A stretch of 64,000 nucleotides of DNA from Cephalotus follicularis (lineage: Eukaryota; Streptophyta; Magnoliopsida; Oxalidales; Cephalotaceae): NCBI GenBank assembly GCA_001972305.1, contig BDDD01000724.1, positions 62,001 through 126,000 of the forward strand, in the 5' to 3' direction. A program made the translations under genes and the position numbers. This document shows, piece by piece, positions 11,800 through 23,321 of the stretch (position 1 is its first letter; each line of letters opens with the position of its first letter). The notes below the pieces were generated by a model that saw only the letters and a program-made list of their open reading frames with translations, was not told where the DNA came from and made no database searches.

Positions 11800-13115
11800 C
11801 CATCATAATTGATCTTGAGTAAAGAAGAAGTTATTTTTGAGGATGGTGTGAGGGTGGGATGGCGTGCTAAGTTTGTGAGTGAAATGGGACAGATCATCCC
11901 ATGAAACTTTTAAAATCGAATCAACGTCCCCATCATCCAACCAACTTAGAATTTCCTTTTGTGTGACCTCCAATTCCTCAAATTCACTCAAGCATTCCAT
12001 GAAGTTGTTATCAAAATCTTCGTCAAAATACGTTTGGTCAGGCATGGAAATTTTGTGAGTGTAATGGGATGGATGATCCCATTCACTATCCGATATTGGC
12101 TCATTGAGCTTTCTTTCTAACCATGCCAACGCTTCCTCATTTTGTAGCCATATCAATCTAGCCTTTTGCTTAGCTTCCTCTACCTCGAATTCCCTCTTGA
12201 AATTGCGATCAAAGTCGATATTAAAATACGAATCAATGGTATCAGGAATCGAGCGAATCACGTAGACATCATCAAAGTCAGATTGATGCTTTCCCAAACG
12301 AAAAATGTTAAAGTCCATTGACGAATTTCCAAAACTCAACTTCATGAGACCATTTTGGCAATTGATCAATGCATTACTTGTGACCAAGAATGGTCTACCA
12401 AGGATACCTGGGATTTGGTCTTTTATGTTTACAACAGGCTGGGTATCTAATACGACAAAATCGTCAGGAAATAAAAACTCACCAACCTTTATCAAAACAT
12501 CTTCAATTTTTCCTCTTGGTACTTTTACCGACCTGTCGGCTAATTGTAATTTCGTGGTGGTCGGGAGCAACTCTCCTAAACCTAGTTGCTCAAAAACTTT
12601 CGAAGGTAACAAATTCACACTTGCTCCTAAATCGAGCAAGGCATGATCGATTTTGGTGTTACCAATTACACAAGAGATTGTCGGGCAGCCAGGATCTTTG
12701 TATTTTCGCATCGTGGGTTGCGAAAACATTGCACTAATGTTGGCGGCCAAGAAAGCCTTTTTCGGGGTCTGAAGGATCCTCTTTTTCATGCATAAGTCTT
12801 TAAGGACTTTTGCGTAAGAGGGCACCTGCTCGATAGCTTCAAGCAATGGGATATTGATTTGAACTTGTTTAAATGTATTGATGATCTTTTCCATTGCTGG
12901 GGCTTTCTTGCTTTGCAATCTCTTAGGAAAAGGAACTGGGGGATCAAATGAACGCTTAGGTATTTCCATTACTTAACAGGATACTGGATGGTTGCGCTGT
13001 CCTAGCGGGGTAGAATTTATCGCGAAGAGTTTGAAGGGGGCGTGCGTCCGCCATTGGTCTTGGTTGATGAATTCTTTCTAAGCGATTATTTGGACCATGC
13101 ACCCAATCGGTCATA
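11800..13115 (-). mobile_element. Athila 1 gag and protease-like region
   Basis: The reading on the minus strand holds the Athila protease signature DLGASVNLLPSKVFEQLGLG (about 12585-12644) and the ...GILGRPFL block (about 12385-12408). Upstream lies a basic gag C-terminal part. The gag N-terminal start, with a primer-proximal PNHRLERI-like block, lies near 13030-13100 and matches Athila 2. The 388-residue open stretch is the longest in this copy. RT and integrase are absent. The element is incomplete. Confidence 0.8.
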
Positions 13116-13584
13116 AACTAACACTAGGAATCCTAAACTAATGGTAGAAATTAACCTAGCAAAATTAGGGTTTGTTTAAAGCTTATGCAAAGATTATGAG
13201 AATTTGTTTGTAAAGCTTATGCAATTCCCTAATTTAAACTAAGCTAACGGAAACACAAAGGTCAAGGCAAGAAACCTAATTTATCTAAGGTTAGAAAATT
13301 ATTAAGGATTATGCAATGAGATTAAAATGTTGTTAAAAATTATCCTGAACCTATTTAAACTAAATTAGAATTGTTAGAAAAACACAAAAACAGAAAATAA
13401 AAGTAAAAATAAAAATAATAAAAACTAAAAATTAACGTAGAGCACACACTAATAAACTAATTATTCTAAATAACACCAATGAAAGCAGAAAAAATCACAG
13501 TAATTTAAACCAATTTTTTTTTTTTGAATTAAATCTAAACTAAATACTACAAATCAGTTAAATAAATTTAAACTAATTTAAACC

Positions 13585-13605
13585 GTCTCCCCGGCAACGG
13601 CACCA
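13585..13605 (-). promoter_or_regulatory. Athila 1 primer-binding site
   Basis: On the minus strand this reads tggtgccgttgccggggag, the tggcgccgttgccgggga-type site typical of Athila/Tat elements. It lies a few bases inside the 5' LTR end at 13612. Confidence 0.85.
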
Positions 13606-13998
13606 ACAACTTGTTCATGTAAAAAGAATGTTTTAACATTTATAGCCGCAAGTGCACGGATCATGCAGTAACGGGTCGAACGCAGGGAAACGTAAACTAG
13701 TTGTAATTTATTCAACCTAGGCGAAGTATACCAAATTTGAAATAAACTATCAAAAACTACTCGTAATTATACAAAAATAATAAAATAATTGAAAACAGGA
13801 AAGCAATAAATAAAATAAAATAACGGACTAAAATAAAATAATAGAAAATAACACGTGCAAATTAAAACTAATTAAAGCAATAAATAAAACTAAAGAAAAT
13901 ATATAATGAAAAATTTGTTTTAGGGTATAGAAACTCACCATAGATTGTACTGAACAATTCCATGAAGTTGAACGATCATACCTTGGTAAACAACGGCA

Positions 13999-14153
13999 GC
14001 TAGGTCTATACGGAGTGCAACATTGCTGACAAGACGTATGAGTAGTCATGCTAGGTCTATACGAAGTGTGGATTTTAATCAGACAAGACGTATGAGTAGT
14101 CATGGTAGGTCTATACGAAGTGTGTTCGTAGCGACAAATCGTATGAGTAGACT
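13999..14153 (-). repeat. 54-bp tandem repeat in Athila LTR
   Basis: Almost three copies of a unit beginning gctaggtctatacg and ending gtatgagtagtcat. Because 54 is a multiple of three, a spurious open frame with HTSYRPS repeats results. The same array occurs at 19057-19210. Confidence 0.85.
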
Positions 14154-14188
14154 CCGTTGAATTAAGCTCCATTTATTCACCAACTCTA

Positions 14189-14310
14189 AAAGACGTCGAC
14201 GCGATTGTGTAAACCCAGAAAAGACATCGATGTACATGAAAGACATCGACGCATTTGATGAAAGCAAGAAAAGACATCGACTTCTTCTTAAAGGCATCGA
14301 CGCTTTTGCC
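14189..14310. repeat. GTCGAC palindrome cluster (Athila 1 LTR)
   Basis: Five units of gacgtcgacg, gacatcgatg, gacatcgacg, gacatcgac and gcatcgacg type, with cccagaaaag before the second. It is followed by tttgccctgttttctgc, as after the cluster of the 5049-5471 solo LTR. Confidence 0.8.
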
Positions 14311-14616
14311 CTGTTTTCTGCATAATTTGGCATTTCTTCAATCTTGACACTTTTAACTCCAATTTTGCACACTTTTGGGTAGTATTCTTGCACTTTGGTG
14401 ATTAAACACTTGTACCTGAAAATCATTAAAACACAACCAAAGTAGTCTATTCCAAGCATAAAAATATCACAAATAAAACATTAAAAATAACACAGTTTTA
14501 TGCTAAACATTAAACATCATAAAATGTCATATATAAACGTGTATAAGCCTCCGATATGGTGTTAGTCAAGTTTGGACAGTTTTTGCATTGAAATTTCTAA
14601 GTTTCTGCTGTTATGT

Positions 14617-14845
14617 CGTCCGGAATAGTCGGCTGTTCTTATTGACAGTCTGCTGTCTAGCCTTGTGTAGTCGGTTGTCTGTATGAATCAGTCCACTGCC
14701 TTGCTTTGCACAGTCGCCTGGGCCTCTGTCACAGTCGACTACCTGCAGTCTGTTTTGAGTATTCGACTGGTCCTGTTGATTAGTCGACTGCCAAGCTTCC
14801 ACAGTCGGCTGGAGCTCTGTAACAGTCGGCTGTTTTGCCCAGAAA
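14617..14845. repeat. GTCGAC palindrome cluster (H1)
   Basis: About nine units of cagtcgactg type, many decayed to gtcggctg, spaced 20-35 bases, ending in ttttgcccagaaaatt. Matches the H2 cluster in position within the LTR. Confidence 0.78.
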
Positions 14846-15413
14846 ATTCTTATTTTCATTTGTTTTGATCCGTTTTTTGTTCGAATCAATCTGGGTCTGT
14901 TCTAAACACTGTAATGAATCTGTTTTATGTTTCTAATGATTCTCAGACCCTTATATGAATGGTTTTGTGTCTTTAGAGTGTTGTGCTTCAAATGAGAGTT
15001 TGAATTAACAATCTTTTCGTAAGTACTTTTGTGAACGCATAAGGTACAGATTTCTAGGGCTCTTTGGCCATCTAGTTTTATCGAACGAAAATCTGTTTTG
15101 CTTTTATGATATGTTTTTCGTTTTATGAACTTGGTTATGAAATTGATATGTTCTGGAAAATAAAGTCGGTTTTGACATTAAACAAATTTAACGTTCCTGA
15201 CTTTATATGTATGTTACGATATGTTATGAAATGATCATCTCTTTATGGTGGAAAATAAATGAGTTGATGTTCAAATTATGAAATGTATGTTATGATATCG
15301 TTTGGCAACGATTTTTTTTGAATATGTCTTGATGAAGCATATTTTATGTGTTTAAATTGACTTTGATATATCAAAGTTTTGGAAATGATAAAAATATTGA
15401 GTATTTGTACCCA

Positions 15414-15433
15414 CCTATGGGGCGTACCATAGG
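15414..15433 (+). other. Conserved Tekay LTR hairpin (H1)
   Basis: Perfect stem CCTATGG/CCATAGG with loop ggcgta. It also occurs in H2 (29087-29106) and, with a compensatory A-T closing pair, in G2 (53069-53086). It is followed by a conserved ggcacgggga...gtgtgat block. Confidence 0.65.
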
Positions 15434-16475
15434 CTTTTCGTAGGCCTGGCACGGGGACATGACACTTCCGTAGCGGTGTGATTAGTCTACGACGTCTCTC
15501 TATGTAACGACCCAATCCCGAAACCTGAGCCATTACAAGAAACTAGGATGACTTTAACCATAACCCATGGCACAAACTGGTCATAAAAACTTCCTTCTCT
15601 CATCTACTCCTTCATATCTTTATTTTTTTTCCAAGCACAGCACAAGAGCATAGGACTGGACGTCCACCTGCCCCTCGGCTACCCACTGCAGCGGACTGGC
15701 GCCACGCGCCAAGGTCTTGCCTATCCTCTTCCTCCGCGGCAGAGGACCAGACCTACAACAACTTGGACATAGCATTCATGCATTCACACATACATGATAA
15801 AGGAAAGAGTAGAATGAGACAGTCATTTTCATAGTGGTTCGGCACATAAAATGCCTACGTCCACTTCCTCAATCATCTATGACGTTCCACTAGTATGAAG
15901 TTCATTACATGCAGGGTTACATAGCTTAGAAAACACTGAGAATGAAAGGATAGCCACGCAGGCCATACATAGCATAGAAGCCGCACCAGACTTCATTCAT
16001 TCAAGGGAGCTATGCCAAACCAGGAGCCACTACTCAACAAAACCCGAGGAGAGCACCCCAAGGATGTATTATAAAAAGGAGCAGAGGACTTCAACGAGCG
16101 GAGGGCCCCAATTAACTGTTTCATTAAATCATTAACACTGTCTTCCAAAACACCAATACGCACCGTATCACTTAGACCCGAGGAGAGCACCCACGTGTTC
16201 TATGCGTGATCACTTAACATTGTCTTGGTCTAAGGTCAGAGGAAACAGTTCCTCCACAGACCTTCTCCTCTGCCCTTCTGCAAGGAGCGCTTCTTACCAT
16301 GATCAATGTCTGAAACCCCTAGGCATCCACAGACCGTTTTCCCTCTAGACCCTTGATCACCACCTATGCAATATGCCAGACGAGCACCTCCTGCAACATG
16401 TCAGACGACGACCTTTGCAACATATCAGACCACAATGCCAGACCACAAGTATTGCAAGGTACTGGGCTACATGTC

Positions 16476-16908
16476 TGTTCACGTAAAAAGAATGTTTTAA
16501 AATTTATAGCCGCAAGTGCACGGATCATGCAGTAACGGGTCGAATGCAGGGAAACGTAAACTAGTTGTAATTTATCCAACCTAAGCGAAGTATACCAATT
16601 TTGAGATAAACTATCAAAAAATACTCCTAATTATGCAAAAATAATAAAACAATTGAAAACAGGCAGGAAATAAATTAAATAAAATAACGGATTAAAATAA
16701 AATAATAGAAAATAACACGTGCAAATTTAAACTAATTAAAGCAATAAATAAAACTAACGAAAATATATAATAGAAAATTGGTTTTAGGGTATAGAAACTC
16801 ACCATAGATTGTATTGAACAATTCCATTTAATTGAACGATCATACCTTGATAACCAACGGTAGCTAGGTCTATACGGAGTGCGGCATTGCTGACAAGATG
16901 TATGAGTA
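16476..16908 (-). repeat. Athila 2 3' LTR part
   Basis: It matches the first 430 bases of the 18670-20257 LTR (+ view) almost exactly and includes one unit of the 54-bp repeat. Confidence 0.86.
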
Positions 16909-16909
16909 G

Positions 16910-18018
16910 GAAGGTTGTCCCGAAAAGTGTGGAGGTGGGGCACCAACGCTAGAAGGCTGCCCCGAAAAGCTAGATTGTCCTCGCATGTTTTGTCCTTGAC
17001 TCCATGAGAAGTTTGGGTGATTTCGCCAACCCGGATTGTAAGTGTGAGTATGCGGGTTGTATTGATTCATAGCAGACAGATTCTCAGGAGTATATTGATT
17101 TTCAATGTAGCTTTGGCATTCTTCAAGAACATGATTTCGGGACTGACACCAAGAACACATTGGGGTGCTTTGATCAATTTGATTTACTTGTGTTGAACCC
17201 CTAAGTAATGACTCTATTCTCTTGAGGCGGCTATCTAACTAAGCCTCAAGCGCAACTGCTCCTTCTATAACGTACCATTTACTTGGTAATGCTCTCTCGG
17301 AACCTTGAGCTGACTCTCACTCTCTAGTTCGCTCACCCAAATCTAAGAGGAAATTTCATGCATCATTTTCATCCGTGTACGAGGTGAAACCATCGGGACA
17401 CATAGATTCGACCAATTGCTTGGTCTAGTAGTCTATCCCTTCGTAGATGATTTGGCATAAATGCCACGTGTTCAAACCATGATGGGGACACTCTAAGAGG
17501 AGATCCTTAAAACGTTCCATACACCTAGAAAACGATTCATTTGGTTTTTGACGAAACTGGAGAATGTCATTCCTAAGGTTATTCGTTTTATGAAGCGGAA
17601 AGAATTTCTTTAGGAACGAGACAGTGAACTGATCCCAAGTGGAGATGGAATTAGTTGAGAGACTGTAGAGCCACTTCTTAGCTCCGTCTTTAAGAGCAAA
17701 ATTTATGAATCGCAACTTAATATCATCGTCAGATAGTTGCTGAAGTTTAATGAGGGCACATACCTCCTCGAATTCTCGAAGGAAGAGATATGCGTCCTCA
17801 TTGGGTACACCATGAAAGTGCGAGAGCATACTAATGAATTGTGATTTTAACTCAAAGTTGTTCCCGTTAAGTGCAGGCAACAGGATATTGGATGGTTGCG
17901 CTGTCCTAGCGGGGTAAAATTTTTCGCGAAGAGTTTGAATTGGTCGTGCGTCCGCCATTGGTCTAGGTTGATGAATTCTTTCTAAGCGATGATTTGGACC
18001 ATGAACCCAATCGGTCAT
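16910..18018 (-). mobile_element. Athila 2 gag region
   Basis: Read on the minus strand, this starts with MTDWVHGPNHRLERIHQPRP and continues through a retrotransposon gag core including DEDAYLF-like and LRFINFALKDGAKKWLYSL blocks (about 17680-17736) and the RQKPNESFSRCMERFKDLL block (about 17500-17558). A CX2C...-type nucleic-acid-binding part MCSWCQSRNHVLEEC lies near 17110-17160, followed by an Asn/Pro/Gly/Ser-rich tail. Gag would form the particle. The copy is incomplete, with a few breaks. Confidence 0.85.
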
Positions 18019-18239
18019 AAATTAAAACTAAGTCAAAGAACCTAAGCTAAAGCAAGAAACCTAATCGTTATCTAAGATTAGAAATTTGTTAAAACTTATG
18101 CAAAGATGAAGTTAAAAAGTTTGTTAAAATTTATGCTGACCCTAATTATCTAAGAAAACTTGTTAAAGATTATGCAAATGAGGTTAGGGTTTGTTTAAAA
18201 GTTATGCTGAATCCTATTTAAACTACGTTAAAATTGTTA

Positions 18240-18430
18240 CAAAAAACAAAAACAAAACAAAATAAATAAACAAATATAAAAAATAAAAACAAAAACAAAA
18301 ACAAAAACAAAAACAAAAACAAAAATAATAATAAATAAAAATAAAAATAAAAATAAAATAGTTATATATTAACGTAGAAATGAAAAATTAAAATAAAATA
18401 AAATAAAATAATAATAAATAATCAAAAAGT
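18240..18430 (+). repeat. A-rich simple repeats (AAAAAC)n and (AAAAT)n
   Basis: Runs of aaaaac and aaaat units in the Athila 2 leader. Low-complexity sequence; Athila 1 has a shorter version (13381-13430). Confidence 0.9.
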
Positions 18431-18642
18431 AATCAAAAGAATAAAAATAAAAAATAAAACACAAACGGAACACACACGGGGAAGTAATTACTAACGTAGA
18501 GCACACACTAAAGCAGAAATAAACTAATTATATTAACTAACAGAAATTAAAGCAGAAAACACAAAGTAAAACAAACCAGTTTTTTTTTTAATCTAAACTA
18601 AATACTACGAATCAGTTAAATAAATTTAAACTAATTTAAAAC

Positions 18643-18663
18643 GTTTCCCCGGCAACGGCGCCA
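18643..18663 (-). promoter_or_regulatory. Athila 2 primer-binding site
   Basis: On the minus strand this reads tggcgccgttgccggggaa, the Athila/Tat-type site, just inside the 5' LTR end. Confidence 0.9.
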
Positions 18664-18669
18664 AAAACT

Positions 18670-20257
18670 TGTTCACGTTAAAAGAATGTTTTAAAATTTA
18701 TAGCGGCAGGTACACGGTTCATGCAGTAACGGGTCGAACGCGGGGAAACGTAAACTAGTTGTAATTTATCCAACCTAAGCGAAGTATACCAATTTTGAGA
18801 TAAACTATCAAAAACTACTCCTAATTATGCAAAAATAATAAAACAATTGAAAACAGGCAGGAAATAAATTAAATAAAATAACGGATTAAAATAAAATAAT
18901 AGAAAATAACACGTGCAAATTTAAACTAATTAAAGCAATAAATAAAACTAACGAAAATATATAATAGAAAATTGGTTTTAGGGTATAGAAACTCACCATA
19001 GATTGTATTGAACAATTCCATTTAATTGAACGATCATACCTTGATAACCAACGGTAGCTAGGTCTATACGGAGTGCGGCATTGCTGACAAGATGTATGAG
19101 TAGTCATGCTAGGTCTATACGAAGTGTGGATTTTAATCAGACAAGACGTATGAGTAGTTATGCTAGGTCTATACGAAGTGTGTTCGTTGCGACCAATCGT
19201 ATGAGTAGACTCCGTTGAATGAAGCACCATTTATTCGCCAACTTTCAGCTTCACCGACAAGATGTTTATGGATTTTAATCAGACAGACAAAGTGTGTGCA
19301 AAGGCAGAAAAATTGAAGAACAAATCAAATATTCAAGGATTTTTATTGATGGAATTGAAACAATAACAATCTAGGCTTTGTTCTTCCCCAAAACCTTAAA
19401 GAGTTTAGCTACTAAACATTGAATAAAAATTGAACAGAAGAAGAAGAAAAACGGGTAAAGAAACTATGGCTGCTACTGTGTTTGTGTCTCCCTACTGCCT
19501 CCCTCTTTTGTGGTTTGCACTATGCCATGTATATATACACAGCCGACCTAAAAATTAAGCAATGCAATGCAATCTGGCAATTTATTTTTTTCCTTTCTTT
19601 GTTTGGCGCATGTGTTGATATAAAGACTTGTATTAATGCATTGGCGTGTATGCATGCGGTTGATTGCTGAATGGACACAATGCATGGGCTGGCGGCATGT
19701 TGCTGATTGGCTCATGGATTGCTGAATTGCGGCTTGAAGATGTGGGCTGGGCGTACATGGATGATGCGTTCATGAGATGCTGGCTGCTGAAGACTTTGGC
19801 GAAATTGGGTTGCATGCATGGAGGCTTAGCGTCGTTGGTTGCATGGAGCACTGCAATGCATGGGTTTGGCGCGAGGATGTGATGACACGTGGAGGCTGCA
19901 GAATTTGATTTGTTCCCATATTTGTTTTCTTGCAATATCTCTTCATCGGAACTTCAAAATGAGTCGGCCCAAGAACTAAAAGCACTCCAAATAATTTTAT
20001 GAACAAAATGAGCCCAATATTCAATATCTTCCGAGCCTTAAATTTTAACTTCTCTCACTTCAGTGGGTGCACTCTTTAACCGATTTTTGACATCAAACCA
20101 CTTTAACTCGAAAAGTAGCGTTTTAGCTTCATTTTCTCTCATTCCGTAATAATAAGCATAATACCTGAAAATGAAATAAGCACCACCACAGTAGTCTATT
20201 CCAAGCATAAAAATATAATAAATAAATCATTAAAATCACACATTTTTATGCTAAACA
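18670..20257 (-). repeat. Athila 2 5' LTR (long variant)
   Basis: A 1588-bp LTR with the family ends. Its terminal parts match Athila 1, but the middle (about 19240-20160) is unrelated: it is rich in tgcatg-type words and has no GTCGAC cluster. So the LTR middle differs between subfamilies that share their ends. Confidence 0.86.
19057..19210 (-). repeat. 54-bp tandem repeat in Athila 2 LTR
   Basis: Three near copies of the unit described at 13999-14153, the first a few bases shorter. Confidence 0.85.
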
Positions 20258-20277
20258 ATGCCAGACCACCATCACTA

Positions 20278-20406
20278 CAAGGTACCGGACAACAAGCCAG
20301 ACCACAATGTATGCAAGGTGCCGGACAACAAGCCAGACCACAACCTCTACAAGGTGCCAGACATCAAGCTAGACCACAACCTCTTCAAGGTGCCAGACAA
20401 CAAGCA
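20278..20406. repeat. 36-bp minisatellite in K1
   Basis: Three full 36-bp units and a part of a fourth, each beginning caaggtgcc and containing aagccagaccacaa. A related unit lies left of Athila 2 (about 16432-16475), so Athila 2 landed inside this array. Confidence 0.88.
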
Positions 20407-20717
20407 CCGCCTGCCCAGGAGCTCGACACTTCAAGGGTACGGACCCCTTCGACGTAGTTTGGCATGTCTACCTTCAGGCATCATCCACAACAGCAAGATG
20501 TAGAATCCCACAACAATTCCACTACCTGCCCGTAGAGAAGCCATGCACTCCTGTCCACTACAGAGTACCAGACCATCCACGGAACAATAGCCCACCACGG
20601 ATATCAAACTATCCACAGATGCCAACACACTCCCAGCACCAGACCAAGTAGCCCGAGGAGATTCATGCCCGAGAAGGCATCTTCAACAAAACACTAGAGA
20701 AGCCACTTCGCTCAGTC

Positions 20718-20864
20718 AACGCCCAAGGAGACCACCACACAAGCGAGGCCTGAGGAGACCATCACACAAGCAATGCCCGAGAAGACCACCACACAAGCAA
20801 TGCCCGAGAAGACCATCACACAAGCAATGCCGGAGAAGACCATCACACAAGCAATTCCCGAGCA
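20718..20864. repeat. 27-bp minisatellite in K1
   Basis: About five and a half units of the type gcaatgcccgagaagaccatcacacaa. Spurious open frames with repeated peptides result. No function is suggested. Confidence 0.88.
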
Positions 20865-22962
20865 TAAGGAAATGACAACGTTTAACATATGCTAAGCCTG
20901 GGATCAACATAAGGGCCCAGGGACAAACGTAGAGTATGGGGAAACTACCTGATGTCCCTCCAACACTCAACTTACACTAAGGAGATGAAATCTCACCCAG
21001 GCACAGTACCCAAGGGATCCACCATGGCTCACCCGACAAAACATCTTCAGGGACCGAGCTGGTCTGAGGTAGGGAGGATGGGTAAAACTAAGGAAAACTT
21101 CTTACTCTCACACTTCCATAGCTGGAACCACCTCATCAAGAACAAATAACAACTCCGTTGAAGATCCATCAACGTGGTCATGGGCTACAGAACTGTACTC
21201 ATCCCTCATATACGGATATAGATACCCACTTCCAGAGCACCGCATGAACATCGATAGAAGTGCTACGTGAGCACTCCTTCCTCAACAATCACACGTTTGG
21301 CGCACCTCACTACATGAACATCAATCGAGGGGCTACGCAAGACCACCCCCGTCGACAATCACCAGCTCAGCACTACACCATATGAACAACGATCGAGGTG
21401 CTACCTCGTCGGCAATCACGTAGCGTTAGTTTTGTCCAAGGGGCCCGTGACTCACCGCTCAGCCACTACCTAGGAGACACTTCAACTGGTAAATGCTCAA
21501 GAAGATGCTTGACATGCACTGCTCACCAAGGGACGCCCGACGTGGACTACTCTGCAAGGAAAGCTTACCATGAACTGCTCGGCAGGGGATGTATGTCAAA
21601 CTGACTCCTCTGCCTGGACGCACATCGTACTAACTCCCTGGCAAGAACACACATCTTACATGACTATAACAGCTGTATTCGTCACATAAGAGGTGAGGAA
21701 TCTCGTCTACCCAGAATCTAAATGCTAAAACAAAAACTCACAAAACACCTCAACACAAAATGGTTAAGTTAGTATAACCATAAACGAAACCACAGTAAAA
21801 CGTCACCTACCTGGGGCTCTCAATACCAGCTCCTACAACACTTACCAGTTCCTTGGAACTCCGAATCCACCTCACTGGATTCTTCATATACCCAGAACTT
21901 GAACAACCACCTAGAGGTTCGGATCTACCAGCGGATCCACATTTCGCCATCTCAGATATCAACCACACCAGGGATACCAACTCACTGCTCAGTGTACTAA
22001 GGAACTCCCAATCCACCATACCACACTCGGGTAAGGACATCAAAGACCAGTGAGAATCAACTTCAACCACGTTTGGCTACAGAAGAAATGGAGAAGAGGA
22101 GAAACAAGACTTGTAGAGGAGATGCTTAGTCACGCCAGCAGTAAGGATCCAACGAAGATGAAGCTTGAACCTCACAGGGAGTACTCACAACTCACCCAGA
22201 CAGAGTTCACTCGGTGTCTTCCCTTTTCTTCCTTCTTCTTCTTCCTACCTACTTCTTACTGACTTCTTTTTTTTCCTTCCTTCTGCGCAAGGCGCCAGAT
22301 ATATCACTTCACACACTCTCTCGGACACACGTCCTTTCACATTGGAAATGGTTAGCGTCTCTTGTAAGCTTCACTTATGGGCTTAGTCAAAATAAATGAC
22401 TCTTCCCAATAAACGCCACTTTGGGCCTTAATATTGCACTAGAGAGGACTCCCAAATGGCTCAAGGAAAATAATAAAACCCAAACCAGGCCTTAACAAGC
22501 AGATGACAAAGAGGATCCTCTACAAAACCGTACCTGGGTATTACACTCTATGTTAGGAATAAATCCCATGAGGTGGATTTATGGATCCGCTGTGTATGAT
22601 AGTGGCGTATGAATCGATTCTAGTATATGGCATATGAGATAAGATATGCAATGTGTGATATGATATAATATGTTATGAGAATTGACTTGTGTAGTGCCGC
22701 ACACTTCAATTCTAATGGGCATGCGGAATTAGCGCCTCCCTTGCCACATATGTTTATGAAATGTGATATGTTATGTGGCTTAGTATGATATTATGAAAAT
22801 TGTGATTTTGAAATGTTTCGTGTATGTTTCGAAAGTTATGAAACTTGGGTTTATGAAGTTTAGAAGTGAACGTTTAAATGATTTACTGCTTAAGATTTCT
22901 GTTACGAGTTTTATTGAAATCTTACTGCTTTTAAATTATTGTTACTGTTTTATATTCTTTAT

Positions 22963-23010
22963 CCGTACTGAGGTTTGCTCAGTCATGTTTTTGTTTTCCA
23001 TGCGGCAGGT
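22963..23010 (+). promoter_or_regulatory. Tekay LTR hairpin plus acceptor-like module (H1)
   Basis: ctgag-gtttg-ctcag hairpin (22968-22982), then a T-rich stretch and gcggcag (AG at 23007-23008). The order is the same in H2 (29733-29779) and G2 (52581-52626, minus). It resembles a plant 3' splice site within or near the transcribed leader; that is inference. Confidence 0.55.
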
Positions 23011-23321
23011 TATCAGAAGCAGGGAGGGAAAGGGTGAATGAGAGATGACCACCATTATGTCAAGGATCCATTGGAGTGTGATCCTAATATGTTTCTGTTA
23101 GGAGTGGTTCTGAACAGTATGGTTTATGTTTTTGAATTTGAATTTTGGAACACGTTTAGGTTTCCGAATATGTTAAGTTTTATGTTTTAAGTTTTCAGAT
23201 ATGTATTGACCGCCACGTTTTTAGCTAATAAAGTTATGCCTTCATTTTGTTTAGTTACGTTTTGTTAAGTTATGATCTGTAGTATGACCTATGACGACTC
23301 CCACCGTCCGGGGGTGTTACA

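Larger units (their letters stand above)
10939..14509 (-). mobile_element. Athila 1: partial Athila-type Ty3 element
   Basis: It lies on the minus strand inside H1 with a perfect TSD ttaaa (10934-10938 and 14510-14514). It has two LTRs (10939-11421 next to an assembly gap, and 13612-14509), a primer-binding site and a gag/protease-like region. No RT, RNase H or integrase was found, so it is a partial copy. LTRs differ by about 2 % over 250 bases, so it is among the younger insertions. Confidence 0.87.
13612..14509 (-). repeat. Athila 1 5' LTR
   Basis: This is an 898-bp LTR with ends tgttcatg and gctaaaca (+ view). It contains the 54-bp tandem array (13999-14153) and a GTCGAC cluster (14189-14310). 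Confidence 0.88.
16476..20257 (-). mobile_element. Athila 2: partial Athila-type Ty3 element
   Basis: It lies on the minus strand inside K1. Flanks atgtc (16471-16475) and atgcc (20258-20262) are a TSD with one difference. Parts: a 3' LTR part (16476-16908), a gag region (16910-18018), A-rich leader, primer-binding site (18643-18663) and a 1588-bp 5' LTR (18670-20257). No protease, RT or integrase was seen. The LTR portions that can be compared differ by about 2 %, so it is young compared with the Copia hosts. Confidence 0.87.
15503..22545. repeat. K1: solo-LTR-like unit inserted in H1
   Basis: It has ends tgtaacgaccc and gggtattaca and a perfect TSD ctcta (15498-15502 and 22546-22550). Without Athila 2 it is about 3.26 kb, with no coding region recognised, so it behaves like a solo LTR. 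Both ends fit plant Ty3 LTR consensus in either direction. The GA-rich side resembles S1 and G3 if read on the minus strand, but orientation is not settled. It contains two minisatellite arrays (20278-20406 and 20718-20864). Confidence 0.75.
10003..23321 (+). repeat. H1: solo LTR of a Tekay-type Ty3 family, carrying two insertions
   Basis: It starts tgtaatacc and ends gtgttaca, with TSD ttgtg (9998-10002 and 23322-23326). After removal of Athila 1 and K1 about 2.7 kb remains, close to the 2957-bp solo LTR H2 and the G2 LTR (2533 bp). No internal region of its own is seen, so it is a solo LTR. CT-rich sequence lies about 270-400 bases from its start, and family-conserved hairpins lie at 15414-15433 and 22963-23010. 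Family assignment comes from G2, whose LTR is related and whose gag is Ty3 chromovirus-like. Confidence 0.88.

Noticed and set aside
12305-12737. Two + strand frames of about 115 codons
   Set aside because: Both are antisense shadows of the Athila 1 gag/protease-like region.
18886-19230. Open frame on the minus strand with repeated HTSYRPS peptide (also near 11155-11496, 13828-14172, 16692-16946)
   Set aside because: It lies in Athila LTRs and is kept open only because the tandem unit is 54 bp, a multiple of three. No start context or homology supports a protein.
20248-20503. Repetitive Gln/Pro/Arg-rich or Asp/Lys-rich proteins
   Set aside because: They translate the 36-bp minisatellite of K1, open in two frames at once, with no coding signal outside the array.
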